A DNA stretch of 64,000 bases from Strongylocentrotus purpuratus (taxonomy: Eukaryota; Echinodermata; Echinoidea; Camarodonta; Strongylocentrotidae). The position numbers were made by a program, and so were the translations under genes. Numbering within the stretch: position 1 is the stretch's first letter; each line of letters opens with the position of its first letter. The notes under the pieces were generated by a model. The model worked only from the letters and a program-made list of their open reading frames with translations. It searched no databases and was not told the origin of the DNA. The DNA is taken from contig NW_022145595.1 in assembly GCF_000002235.5 (NCBI RefSeq), positions 28,461,162 through 28,525,161 of the forward strand, read 5' to 3'. Positions 47,671 to 58,708 of the stretch are shown here, piece by piece.

Positions 47671-50600
47671 TATGTCTTATTTACCCAAGATTACTCCATC
47701 AGTATTAATAATATTCTCCCTCAGCGCACTGCAATCATGTTATTTATTACCCGGGCTGTATAAAGGCCACATGTGTTTGTTTCTCTTGTAACTGGCTTCT
47801 CAATGAAACACAAACCAACAGAACCTAAATATAAAGACCACCTGCCCTTAAAAACCACTTTGCTTGTCTCCCATTAGCGGTCTTTGTATACAGTGTACAT
47901 ACGGGGTGTTTATCATTATCATGATCATTGCCATGTATTCAGCGGGGAAGCGGGGAATTGAATCACAGGCGCCAGTGATGAATGGGCGTCCGAATCTAAG
48001 TCTGGATCCGGCAACATTTTGCATTTTTGCGTTTTTACGTTGGGTTCATACCAGCGAGTGAAGAGCATTATACTGAACTGAATAAAGAATAATAGCTTTA
48101 TATTGGATCATACTAATACTGATACGGGCTAAAGACAATGTGGTATTTGTATAGAGGTATTCCAAAATGACATTCTGATAATCAACATTTGTTCTGGTAT
48201 CATAATATATACGCATAATACAACTGATCTTTATGATTTCTTAACGTGACATAGCTTCTTCTCCCCTTGCAAACAAAAAAGAAAACAAGGTTATTTAATA
48301 AAAGGATCATGCGACAAATAATCATTGTGATTCAAATTGATGCAAGGATTTTTTTTTGAATAAGCAATGCTTTTCACCAGAATCTTCTTTGTAAAAACGA
48401 CTTTTACAAATCACAGCCATGCAAATCTGCCACTGTGTTGTAAGATCACTTTCAGATTAGGAGAAGTGTATTCTTCAATGAGAATTTTACATTGAATGGA
48501 ACGTCTCAACTCAGTAAGCATGGCTGCGATTTGTAAAAGTTGTTTTTACAAAGAAGATTCGGGTGAATAGCAGTGCTTATCCAAACAAATATTCGCATCA
48601 ATTTGAATCACAATCATTATTTGTCGCTTAATCCCTTTTAATGACCTTGTTTTCTTTCTCATTTGCAAGGTGAGAAGAAAATATGTCACGTTAAAGACAT
48701 CATAAAGATCAGTGTTGTATGCGTATATATTATATGCACAGGCCCCGCGGAACGTTTATCAAAGTGGGGGCTAAAATATTTACGATCAGGTAGAGGGTAG
48801 CGAGCGTAAATTGGTGTGGGGGGGGGGGGGGTTCAGGGGTTTTAGGCATTTAATTACGGTCAGAGAAGCACAAATATTTTGATGCCGCATTTGTGTCACT
48901 GGCAGGTCAGGGGGGGGCGTTTTTTATTTTATTTCTTAAGGTAAAATTTACGTTACTATCCTATTTTTTTAGCGGTTTGGGAGGCTAGGGGGGGGGGGGG
49001 CGGGCCGGTAGAATCGACCCGTGGATCCGCGCCTGTCCAAAATAGCACACACACAAAATCGCCTCGCCGCTACGCGGCTCAGTAAAGAAAAAATGTAAAA
49101 GTTGCTCCGAATAATAGGGGGTGCTTTCAAAAACAGGGAACAATCATACGCGTACCCTAAATAACACTGAGTGGGGGGGGGGGGGGGGGGGGCGGGTTCC
49201 TTCCAAGTTCCTGGTATAACTGCATGATCGATGATCATAATATCATAATATATGCGCATAATACAACTGATCTTTATGATTTCTTAACGTGACATAGCTT
49301 CTTCTCCCCTTGCAAACAAAAAAGAAAACAAGGTTATTTAATAAAAGGATCATGCGACAAATAATCATTGTGATTCAAATTGATGCAAGGATTTTTTTTT
49401 GAATAAGCAATGCTTTTCACCAGAATCTTCTTTGTAAAAACGACTTTTACAAATCACAGCCATGCAAATCTGCCACTGTGTTGTAAGATCACTTTCAGAT
49501 TAGGAGAAGTGTATTCTTTAATGAGAATTTTACATTGAATGGAACGTCTCAACTCAGTAAGCATGGCTGCGATTTGTAAAAGTTGTTTTTACAAAGAAGA
49601 TTCGGGTGAATAGCAGTTCTTATCCAAACAAATATTCGCATCAATTTGAATCACAATCATTATTTGTCGCTTAATCCCTTTTAATGACCTTGTTTTCTTT
49701 CTCATTTGCAAGGTGAGAAGAAAATATGTCACGTTAAAGACATCATAAAGATCAGTGTTGTATGCGTATATATTATATGCACAGGCCCCGCGGAACGTTT
49801 ATCAAAGTGGGGGCTAAAATATTTACGATCAGGTAGAGGGTAGCGAGCGTAAATTGGTGTGGGGGGGGGGGGGGGGGTTCAGGGGTTTTAGGCATTTAAT
49901 TACGGTCAGAGAAGCACAAATATTTTGATGCCGCATTTGTGTCACTGGCAGGTCAGGGGGGGGGGGCGTTTTTTATTTTATTTCTTAAGGTAAAATTTAC
50001 GTTACTATCCTATTTTTTTAGCGGTTTGGGAGGCTAGGGGGGGGGGCGGGCCGGTAGAATCGACCCGTGGATCCGCGCCTGTCCAAAATAGCACACACAC
50101 AAAATCGCCTCGCCGCTACGCGGCTCAGCAAAGAAAGAATGTAAAAGTTGCTCCGAATAATGAGGAGGAAATAATGTGCAGAACGGGAAAAAATCGAGAG
50201 AACAGCTATGTAGCTTGTAAATTTGTAAGAGGGAAAACGCTGATTAAAATGATAATAACGAAATTGCAAAAAATTGAGGAGTATCATAGGTTCCAATATA
50301 ATGGATATTTGTATAAAAAAGAGCCCCCGTCAGTACTAAAAGAGCCCCCGTGAGAAGGCTCACGGGGGCTCTTTTTTGGAGGGGGGAAGAGCCCCGTGGA
50401 CAAAAAATTAATTTGAGCCCTGGTTCATACACAGAGTCTGTAAAAAGTTCAATGCCCCCAAAATAGTGTGGAGTTAATGTGTGGAACCCTGCTTGGGTCT
50501 CACTTCCTTCCCCCCCCCCCACTCCGGGGTCGGAATGACCGCATACGTGTTACCAAAATCTCCGGTAAAGGGGGACTTTTCGTGCGACAAAGTCCGGCCC

Positions 50601-52785
50601 GAGAATTGTAAAAAAAAAAGGGGGTGTATTTGACTTTTCACCTGGAGATTTCTTTAAAAGGGGGTGTTTTTTCTTTATTTTCTCATCTCTTTGGACTCCT
50701 GAGAAATTATTCTGAATTTAGGGGGTACATCGAGATTTTTTTCCGAATATAGGGGGGTCTGCAAGGCAGGTAAAGCCCGCGAAAAGCCCGCGAAAGGGGG
50801 GTTCGGAAATGTTGGCAGTCCTCAGATAGGGGGTGCTTTCAAAAACAGGGAGCAATCATACGCGTTCCCTAAATAACACTGAGTGGGGGGGGGGCGGATT
50901 TCTTCCAAGTTCCTGGTATAACTGCATGATCGATGAGAAAGTACAGGTGGGCCCCTAGTCTTTAATGAAGAGTACTGTCTGTGACCTCTATTTGCAATGT
51001 CCTATTCAAGGAATGTAGTGTTTGCTACTGCGTAGACAGGTTACTTTAGTCCATGTTTCAATGAGAAACTGTTACTGTTCCTGTAGACTGTGTTTATGGA
51101 CAGAGACGGGGTGGTGGGTATTAACAAACAGTGCAGGCTGCAGTCAAATCTTGCCCAAACATTTGAGCGTTGAATATTGATTTTTATTTCTTTCAGAAAC
51201 AGAAACAGTTACCCTTACCATAAAGTTTTTACCTATGGAATATATTGCGGGCCCAATTTATCATTGAAACGGAGCATTCCAATTTTTTAAAATTTGTTTA
51301 TGATATCGTCCAAAATATCAAGTGGTTCAAAAGGGGTTTAAGTCCATTTTCAAAACTTTGATGGATCAAAGGCCAAGATCGCTTTTACATATATATTCTT
51401 ATTTCATTCATGTATTTGTAATTTTAGGGGAGGGGGGTGGTGGGGGTATCAGCAAGTCAACTGGTAGTCTAGTTCTGGACCCTATATGATTTTTGTTATT
51501 CGCCGACTATAAACGTTAAGCCGAGTGATTGGCGCGATCCTTATTGACCGCCATTTCCCCACTAATCGCGCGAGAATAGGGTAGACTTCTCCTTTGATAC
51601 GTGTTAAAAAAGATGTTAGTCAGTCACTCAATAGTGTCTGACAGGGAAGTCTAGAAACTAAACGGGTTCCGTGCATAATTTGAATACTAGGACACTGCTA
51701 ACGTTAAATTTCACAGATAGGAAATACGTGACACAGTCATAATTGCTGCAAAGTTCTACAGAAGTTGACGTTGGCTGCAAAAGGGACATAGTACCTTTAA
51801 CAGATATTATTACCCCGGTCATCAGATTCGTTCGCACACATGCAGTGTGCACTATCTCCACTCCCTTTGGGAGTATTCCTAACACGACCTTTGCATTTTA
51901 TTTATTTATTTTTTTATTTATTTATTTCATTTCCAGGCAAGATGATAACATACAAAACATCACAAGGTTAACAAATGATAGAACATACTGTAAACATAAT
52001 GATATTTAGCACCAGCCAATGCCTGAGGATCACCTAAAAGAATTAAAAAAATTCTGTCGAGAGGCTCTCCACATTGGCTGGTGCATACATAAAACAAAAT
52101 ATAAAGATAAGGTCAACATAATTTATAAATGAATGTGTAACTAAAACTAACGGTAATATACATGTAGATCAAATACTGTTAGGATTATTTTAAAGAAGGA
52201 TTCGAAAAAGAGCTGTTCAAACTATGCATGTATGATAAATGCAGAAAATTGTCTGTTTATACAGTCATGTGGATACGGTAATATTGGAAGTTAGCAAAAC
52301 TGTATAACATTATGAATTTGAGTTGATTTGATTTGAAGTTATCCAAATTATGGAAAATTATTATTGATGATTGAAAGTTATCCAAATTGGGAGACATTAT
52401 TATCGATTTATAGACAAATTTAAAATACATAGTAATCAAAGTGAGAAGAATGTAATAGAACACATTGATAGAGGAAGTACATTAAATAAGAACTTAATAA
52501 TAACAACATATGCATCAAGAAATCAATAAAACATATCAAAATGCAGAAAACTGTCTGTTTATACAGTCAAGTGCTCAATTAAACCACTCGACTACGACAC
52601 CTCCTTCCTTTCTTCCTTGCTCCCAGGCATTTTGCAACAGGCAAGCCTCTTCAGGGTCTCATCTCCAGCGTCTACCCCAAGGTTGAAAAGAAGTTGGCCA
52701 TGACGGAGGGACAACCAATAGACCCCAAGTTTCTCCTCAATCTAATCATGTACAATGTTCTCGCACAGATGTGCTTTGGACGAAG
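45336..52785 (+). CDS. Cytochrome P450, CYP17-like (gene 3), exons 1-4, 3' part not in window
   Basis: Exons 45336-45504, 46399-46572, 47475-47568 and 52627-52785 have the same lengths and phases as exons 1-4 of gene 2, all with GT-AG sites. They encode the membrane anchor, PPGPRGLP hinge, the GRPDFFS segment, C-helix WKLHRRLAHSAL and a segment ending VLAQMCFGR. This arginine before LA is the usual heme-propionate contact of clan 2 P450s. The frame is open and as well kept as in gene 2. Intron 3 is about 5 kb against 0.63 kb in gene 2. The 11.2 kb after exon 4 holds no exon 5-9 sequence; it is filled with transposons. The remaining exons may lie beyond the window, or the gene may be broken. 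Confidence 0.85.
45620..46128. repeat. Poly-G/poly-C repeat fragment in gene 3 intron 1
   Basis: Absent from gene 2 intron 1. It has two related units beginning AATGTGGTTCT.AAATTG and ending in GGGAGGGGGT. A segment with GGTCGCTCCGCTCCCTCGC is shared with the right part of the hAT-like element at 37640-37740. Left and right ends are not clearly matched, so it may be a truncated hAT-like MITE. Confidence 0.45.
48201..48736. repeat. Palindromic element, arms of about 218 bp (first copy)
   Basis: The left arm begins CATAATATATACGCATA and the right arm ends with its complement. The arms match across ACAACTGATCTTTATGAT, GTGACATA and CTTCTTTGTAAAAACGACTT. A loop of about 97 bp separates them. It lies within the 1,043-bp duplicated unit. 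Confidence 0.8.
48206..50161. repeat. Direct tandem duplication, period 1,043 bp, in gene 3 intron 3
   Basis: 48206-49118 and 49249-50161 are almost identical; substitutions are very few (for example CTTCAATG against CTTTAATG) and G-runs vary in length. The 49119-49248 piece reappears after an interruption at about 50829-50937. Each unit holds the palindrome and a poly-G segment that ends ATCCGCGCCTG. Gene 2 intron 3 has none of this. Confidence 0.85.
49244..49779. repeat. Palindromic element, second copy
   Basis: Shifted exactly 1,043 bp from the first copy and nearly identical. Confidence 0.8.
50320..50930. repeat. GC-run repeat in gene 3 intron 3; inverted relative at 56440-57040
   Basis: The AGAGCCCCCGTGAGAAGGCT hairpin region (50320-50375) is followed by blocks GGTCGGAATGACCGCATACG, AAGTCCGGCCCGAGAATTGT and GCAATCATACGCGT..CCCTAAATAACACTGAGTG. 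The same blocks occur in reverse order and strand at 56450-57040 inside another transposon, so this is a dispersed family. Confidence 0.65.
51893..52100 (-). mobile_element. Retroelement 3' end with TTTA/AAAT tail
   Basis: A TTTATTTA repeat followed by CATTTCCAGGCAAGATGA reads, on the other strand, as a 3' UTR ending in an AAAT-type tail. A hairpin with arms CACCAGCCAATG / CATTGGCTGGTG flanks GAGGATCACC. No protein segment is visible. Confidence 0.45.
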
Positions 52786-53104
52786 GTGAGTTCTACCCAA
52801 CGGTTTTGATACTCGTGGGTAGGTTTTTTATTTAGTAGTTTTTTAGTCGAAAGGCAAATCTTAACATCAGCTTGTTATGAAGCATACAAATCAGCAGTAC
52901 AGATGGAGTTGAATTGGAAAGAAACTTTATATAGGCAGTAAGAAAATTGAGTTATTTAAATTTAAATTTAATAATATTTATGCGACTGTGATGCAGGGCA
53001 ACTCTCTATTCTTTGTTATGCCTCCGCAACGAAGTAGCAGGATCAGCCATTCAGGCGCGGATCCAGGGGGGGGGGCCGAGCGGGCCTTGGCCCCCCCCCC
53101 CCCC

Positions 53105-53138
<34 letters not shown>

Positions 53139-53715
53139 AGAAAAAAGGAAAAGAAGCGAAAGGGAAAGAGGAGATAAAGTGAAAGAAAGAAGAGGAAGAG
53201 GAAAAGAAAAGGGGGAAGAAGGAGATCGGGGGGCCGAAAGGGCTTTGCCTCCCAGGCTGTTGACCCCCCCCCCCCCCCCCCATAAAACAAATAAGAGAGA
53301 AGGAAGGAAAGGTAAAGGAAAAGAGGAGATACTGGCGTACTGAAAGGGGGGGGGGGGGCTTAGTGGAAATCAAATTCAAACGTGGTTTATTTCTAATTCC
53401 ACAACGGTGATTACAAATAATGCTGAAAAGACATCATTTCCGAGATTTTTCCTCACTTTTTAGTAAATTATACGTTTGTATGTGTTTGTTGGAAAATGAC
53501 AAATTCCTAAATTTGCAGAGTCAGGCAAGAAATATGATTCTTGATATTCCTACATGTCAGGGCCCGAGGTACGGCGGGGATCGGGAGCCTCGAGCTCTCC
53601 CCCCCCCCCCCCCACACTTTTGTTGAAAAAGTATATTAAAGAGAAATAAAATAGAATGAGAGCAAGAAAGAAAGAATAGTTAACTGCCAGCGTTAACAAA
53701 TAATGAGGCATCAAA

Positions 53716-54005
53716 ATATGCTCATCTGACCGTGATTAAATGCCTAAAACCCCTAAGCTTCCGTGGGCTCTGCCCCCTGGATCCCGCCAAGGGCCCTACG
53801 GCGGGCCCTTAGATGCTCATCTGACGGTAATTTAATGCCTAAAACCCCTGAATTTTGGGGGGGCTCCGCCCCCTGGACCCAACGCCAAATAGTTGCCTGC
53901 CAGTGTCACGAAATAATAAGGTATACAAAGAAAAATATGCTCATATGACCTTAATTAAACGCCTAAAACCTCCGACCTTCCGGGGCCGGCTTCGCCGCCG
54001 CCCCA
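53716..54005. repeat. Three-unit repeat around CTCATCTGACCGTGATTAAA
   Basis: Unit starts near 53716, 53812 and 53936. Each reads ATGCTCAT.TGAC..TAATT.AA.GCCTAAAACC, then a GC hairpin such as GGGCTCTGCCCCCTGGA. The same text occurs in reverse in the poly-G segments at 48826-48900 and 49866-49950. Confidence 0.75.
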
Positions 54006-54065
54006 GACAAGGATTAACAATCGAGAACGGTACTGCGAATCGTCTTCTTTGTCTCATAATCTTAT

Positions 54066-55200
54066 GAAACGTGAAGCTTCCGCGCTTTGCGCGGGAGGGG
54101 GAACCTGAATTCAGACAAGGATTCAGAGGCGAAAACGGTAATACCAATCTTTTATGATTTAATAAAACGTAAAAGCTTCCGCGCTTCGCGTGGGATGGAG
54201 GGGGGGGGGGGACTTAATTCCGACGAGGATTATTTTCGAGAGCGGTACAACGAATCGTCTTCTTTCTCTAATGATTTATTGAAAATTAAAAGCTTCCGCG
54301 CTTCGCGCGGGGGGGGGGGGGACCTGAATTCAGACGAGGATTAAGAGTCGAGAACTGAACAGCAAATCGTCTTGTTTCTCTAATGATTTAATGAAACGTA
54401 AAAGCTTCCGCGCTTCGCGCGGGTGGGGGGAGAATCTAAATTCAGACGAGGATTATTTTCGAAAACAGTACAACGAATCGTCTTTTTTTCCTAATGATTT
54501 TAGGAAACTTAAAAGCTTCCGCGCTTCGCGCGGGAGGGGGGGGATCCTGAATTCAGACGAGGATTAAGATTCGAGAACGGTACAACGAATCGCCTTCTTT
54601 CTTTTATAGTTTAATGAAACGTCAGAGCTTCCGCGCTTCGCCCAGGAGGGGGAGAGGGGGGGGGAACTGAATCTAGACAAGGATTAAGAGTCGAGAACGG
54701 TACAACGAATCGTCTTCTTTCTCTAATGATTTAATGAATCGTAAATGCTTCTACGCTTCGCGCGGAAGGGGTAAACTGAATTCAGACGAGGATTAAGAGT
54801 CGAGAACTGTACAACGAATCGTTTTGTTTCTCTAATGATTTAATGAAACGTAAAAGCTTCCGCGCTTCGCGCGGGAGGGGGGGGGGAGAATCTAAATTCA
54901 GACGAGGATTATTTTCGAAATCGGTACAACGAATCGTCTTTTTTCTCTAATGATTTAAGGAAACTTAAAAGCTTCCGGGGGGGAACCTTAATTCAGACGA
55001 GAATTTAGAGTCGAGAACTCTACAACGAATCGTCTTCTTTCTCTAATAATTTAATAAATCCTAAAATTTTCCGCGCTTCGCGCAAGAGGGGAAAAACTAA
55101 ATTCAGACGAGATTTATTTTCAAGAACGGTACAACGAACCGTCTTCTTTTTCTAATAATTAAATGAAACGTCAAAGCTTCCGCGTTTCGCGGAGGAGGGA
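54066..55200. repeat. Minisatellite, 11 units of about 112 bp with a CCGCGC-TTC-GCGCGG hairpin
   Basis: Each unit contains AAGCTTCCGCGCTTCGCGCGGG, a G run, GAATTCAGACGAGGATTA, GTCGAGAACGGTACAACGAAT and CGTCTTCTTTCTCTAATGATT. Hairpin cores lie near 54077, 54180, 54295, 54407, 54519, 54631, 54751, 54860, 54975 (deleted), 55071 and 55180. Two units lose the hairpin, and one (CCGCG-TTT-CGCGG) keeps a stem by a different sequence. Confidence 0.9.
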
Positions 55201-55347
55201 GGGGGAAATTCGCCCCTCCCTGCACCGACCCCCCCCCCCCGCATCACGTCACTGTTGGTCACCATTACGTACCAATATTTGGCTCGCATAATTTCAAATT
55301 TGGGCCCCCCCCCCCTAAGAAATCCTGGATCCGCGCCTGCAGCCATT

Positions 55348-55437
55348 ATGTTTTCGGGTTGTCCGTCCGTCCCGTTCTCGTGATCGCGTTATCTCAAGAA
55401 CCGATTGATGGATTCCCGCCCAACTTGGGTCATCTCG
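55348..55437. other. Gene 3 intron 4 sequence shared with gene 2 intron 4
   Basis: GTTTTCGGGTTGTCCGTCCG to AACTTGGGTCAT matches 25529-25624 of gene 2. Homology stops here and does not resume before the end of the window. Confidence 0.7.
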
Positions 55438-55696
55438 AGTGTGGAGAGGAGATCACGAAGACGTGGCGTGTGACTCAACTGAAGATGGATGCAGGAGTGA
55501 AGAAAACCTCGTGTTAAAAATATGAGGGTGCCTTGTAATCTCCAAAGATTTCTGACTTTTTTTGTTTTTACTTCTTTCCTCACCATCCTTTTTTTCTCTC
55601 TTATTCATCCTATTTTTCTAAATTCTTTCACTATGTGTATCTTTACCGCTACCTTTGTTCTTATATTTGTTATATCTACTCATATTCATGTATTGT

Positions 55697-55792
55697 GTGT
55701 GTGTGTGTGCGTGTGTGCATGTGTGTGTGTGTGTGTGAATGTCCGCGTGTGCTTTGTTATGTATGTGTGTGTGCTGTGTGTGTGCATGTTTG
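55697..55792. repeat. TG dinucleotide microsatellite
   Basis: Interrupted TG run in the 5' part of the LINE region; related TG runs lie at 58565-58600 and 61699-61780. Confidence 0.9.
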
Positions 55793-56049
55793 ATAGGTCC
55801 ATCTTGAGTAGTCTTTTTCAAGACTTGTATGTGTATAGAGTTTGTTGTGCCATTGGTTTTCTAAATAGTTAATAATGGATACCATTGTTGAAGAAGATGT
55901 GAACATAATGCTAAGAGATTTTGCATGTTGATTGCGGTGCATTTCAACAGAATGTACTTGGAAATTTTTGTCTTGCTTAAAGCATGATTTTTCTGTAATA
56001 GGTGTCTCTGAAACTTCGTACATGTAGAGCAGAAAAGAATGGCGGTGGG

Positions 56050-56607
56050 CAGGAGCGTAAATCCCGGGGGGTGGGGGATGCATCCCCCCTGGCTTAAAGG
56101 AGGGGGGGGGGGTGGCCTGTACAAACATCCCCCCTAATATTACACCCAAAAAAAGAGAGAACAAAAAGGAAGAAGAAGAAGAAGAAAAAAATGTGATTGT
56201 TTCAATTTCAGCATGATGCATGAGAAATTAGTTATTTTTTGTATGTATGTATAACTGTATAGCCAACACGTAAACAGTATCTCACGATCATTAAGAATAG
56301 TTGCGCGACGTGCGCGAACAAACACTTCATAAACTTCAGAATAATTTTTCGTTATTTTGCAAGGTATTATTATAGCCCAGACGTAAAGTGCGCCAGCACG
56401 CGAGCGCTTAAAAAGTGCAATCATGTACAGTAGATGCCCGGCTCCCCCCCCCCCCCCCCACTCAGTGTTATTTAGGGTACGCGTATGCTCGTTCACTCCC
56501 TTTGAAAGCATCCCCCCCCCCCTATCTCTGGACTGCCAACATTTTTTATTCCTCCTTTCGCCGGCTTTTCGCTGGCTTTTCTTGCCTTGGAGACCCCCCC
56601 CCCCCCC

Positions 56608-56644
<37 letters not shown>

Positions 56645-57618
56645 CCGGAACACTGCTAAATGTACCACCCCCACCCCCTCCTAATTTCAGGTGAGCTCTA
56701 GTCGATCGAGGGGGACTGGGGGCCAATGTTTTTACTTTTCAAAATGAAATAATCCTGAATGAGCTTTCAAAGCTAGCAGAAATTTCAGGAATTTGATCCC
56801 GGGATTTGATCAATTTTTCTATGATATTCAAGATATTATATAACCCCCTTTTTACATTTCTCAGGAGTCCAAAGAGAGAGAGAGAAAAAAACTCACCCCC
56901 TTTTCAAAGAAACCTCCGGATGAAAAGTCAAATACACCCCCTTTTTTTTACAATTCTCGGGCCGGATTTTGTCGCGCGAAGTACCCCTTTCCTGGAGATT
57001 TTAGGAACGCGCATGCGGTCCCTCCGAGGGTAGGGGGGGGGGGCTAGATGAAGACTGAAGTTCCAGACCTAGCGTGTTCAAGACTTATAGTGGCCGTCTG
57101 TCTCTTCAGTTATTTGAAGGTAAGCCTGTACACATTCTTATTGTTTATATATTTGAGAAAGGATTTGGCTGAGGAAATTAAAGAATTCATTAGATTTAAT
57201 TAATAAACACAGTACATGTTTCATTATATGAATTCCAGAAACATTTTTTTAGGAGGTATGAAAACTGTGAACGCATCTGATTGAGAGTGATAAATAATAC
57301 GGTAACTGTTGCATTTCCCAAGTCCTACTCGGCGGTTGTCATTTGTTCACACCTAAAACTTAAAGGGAAAGTCCACCCCCAGAATAAGTTTGTTTCGATA
57401 GAGGCAGAATAATAAGAAAATCAGGTGAGTGAAAGTTTGAGCAAATTCTGAATGAAAATAAGAAAGTTATGAATTATTGAAGTTGTGATCAATCAAATAC
57501 AATCAAATAAAAGGACACTTTTTTTTTTTTTTGGTATCGAAATTTGAAAATTTGACATTTTGCTCCGTTGGGGGGGGGGGGGGGGGGTAAGGTCATCTTT
57601 TTGAGGTCAGCCATGGGA

Positions 57619-57654
<36 letters not shown>

Positions 57655-58708
57655 CAAAAGGGGGGGGGGGGGTTTAGGGAAATTTAGAAACCCCCCCCTG
57701 TGTACGCGCCTGCATGTGATGTTTGTGTAGGTCTATGAATTAATTAATTTGTTGTTTATATTGAATGAATTGAATCGAATTCAGATAAATAGGGCTTAAT
57801 AAGAGTCGAAAACGGTGCAACGAATCGTCTTCTGTCTATAATAATTAAATCAAACGTCTAAGCTATTCGCGCTTCGCGCGGGAAGGGGGAAACTGAATTC
57901 AGATAAATAGGGCTTAATGACAGTCAAAAACGGTGCAACGAATCGTCTTCTTTCTATTATATTTAAATCAAACGTCTAAGCTTTTTGCGCTTCGCGCGGG
58001 AAGGGGTAACTGAATTCAGATGAGAATTAAGTGTCGAGAATAGTACACCAATCGTCTGCTTTCACTAATAATTTAAGGAAACGTCAAGGCTTCCGCGCTT
58101 CGCGCGAGAGGGGGAAACTGAAGTCAGACAAATAGGGTTTATTAAGAGTCGAAAACGGTGCAACGAATCGTTTTCTTTCTATAATAATTAAATCAAACGT
58201 CTAAGTTTTCGCGCTTCGCGCGGGAAGGGGGAAACTGAATTCAGACGAGAATTAAGAGTCGAGAACAAGTACAGTACACCCATTCGTCTGCTTTCTCTGA
58301 TAATTTAAGGAAACGTCAAGGCTTCCGCGCTTCGCGCGAGAGGGGGAAAACTGAATTCAGATAAATAGGGCTTAAGAGTCGAAAACGGTACAACGAATCG
58401 TCTGCTTTCTCTAATAATTTAATGAAACGTCAAAACTTACGCGCTTTGCGCGGGAGGGGTAAACCGAATTCAGACAAAGATTAGGAGTCGAGCACAGTTT
58501 AACAAATCGTCTCTTTCTCTAATAATTTAATGAAATGCAAAAGCTTCCGCGCTTCGCGCGGGAGAGTGTGTGTGTGTGTTGTGTGTTTGTGCGTGCGCGA
58601 TCGCGCGCGCTTGCGTAAATAAGTGTGGGCGTGTGCTCGTGCTAGTATGTGATGGCTATCGCCGATCATCCCCCCCCCCCCACTACTCGGTACGGATTTA
58701 CGCCCCTG
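56050..58708. mobile_element. Long hAT-like element with minisatellite, inserted in the LINE endonuclease
   Basis: Ends CAGGAGCGTAAATCCCGG / GGATTTACGCCCCTG. The exact 8-bp duplication GCGGTGGG lies at 56042-56049 and 58709-58716. Removing the element restores the LINE words AATGGCGGTGGG-GTATGT, encoding NGGGVCLYIKDD. Inside are a relative of the 50320-50930 repeat in reverse (56440-57040), poly-A and poly-T runs, a truncated copy of the 15426-type MITE (57519-57712) and a second minisatellite array. No transposase. Confidence 0.85.
57780..58570. repeat. Minisatellite, 7 units of about 115 bp, related to 54066-55200
   Basis: Units share GAATTCAGA, GTCGAAAACGGTGCAACGAA, TCGTCTTC.TTCTATAATAA and the TTCGCGCTTCGCGCGGGA hairpin word. 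Several carry TAAATAGGGCTTAA in place of CGAGGATTAA, a subfamily marker. Hairpin cores lie near 57850, 57987, 58098, 58212, 58326, 58442 and 58550. Confidence 0.88.

Larger units (their letters stand above)
53052..55339. mobile_element. Long hAT-like element carrying minisatellites (2.29 kb)
   Basis: Perfect inverted ends CAGGCGCGGATCCAGG / CCTGGATCCGCGCCTG. An exact 8-bp duplication CAGCCATT lies at 53044-53051 and 55340-55347. Gene 2 intron 4 shows the empty site (GTAGCCATGTTTTCGG, about 25518-25533). The interior has poly-C, poly-A, a three-unit repeat (53716-54005) and an eleven-unit array (54066-55200). No transposase frame. Confidence 0.85.

Noticed and set aside
54066..55200. CRISPR-like regular array
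   Set aside because: Units are contiguous whole repeats of about 112 bp with no unique spacers, in a eukaryotic transposon with hAT ends.
55522..55872. Cysteine/valine-rich 116-aa frame and similar frames at 37475, 58570 and 61702
   Set aside because: Translations of TG microsatellites.
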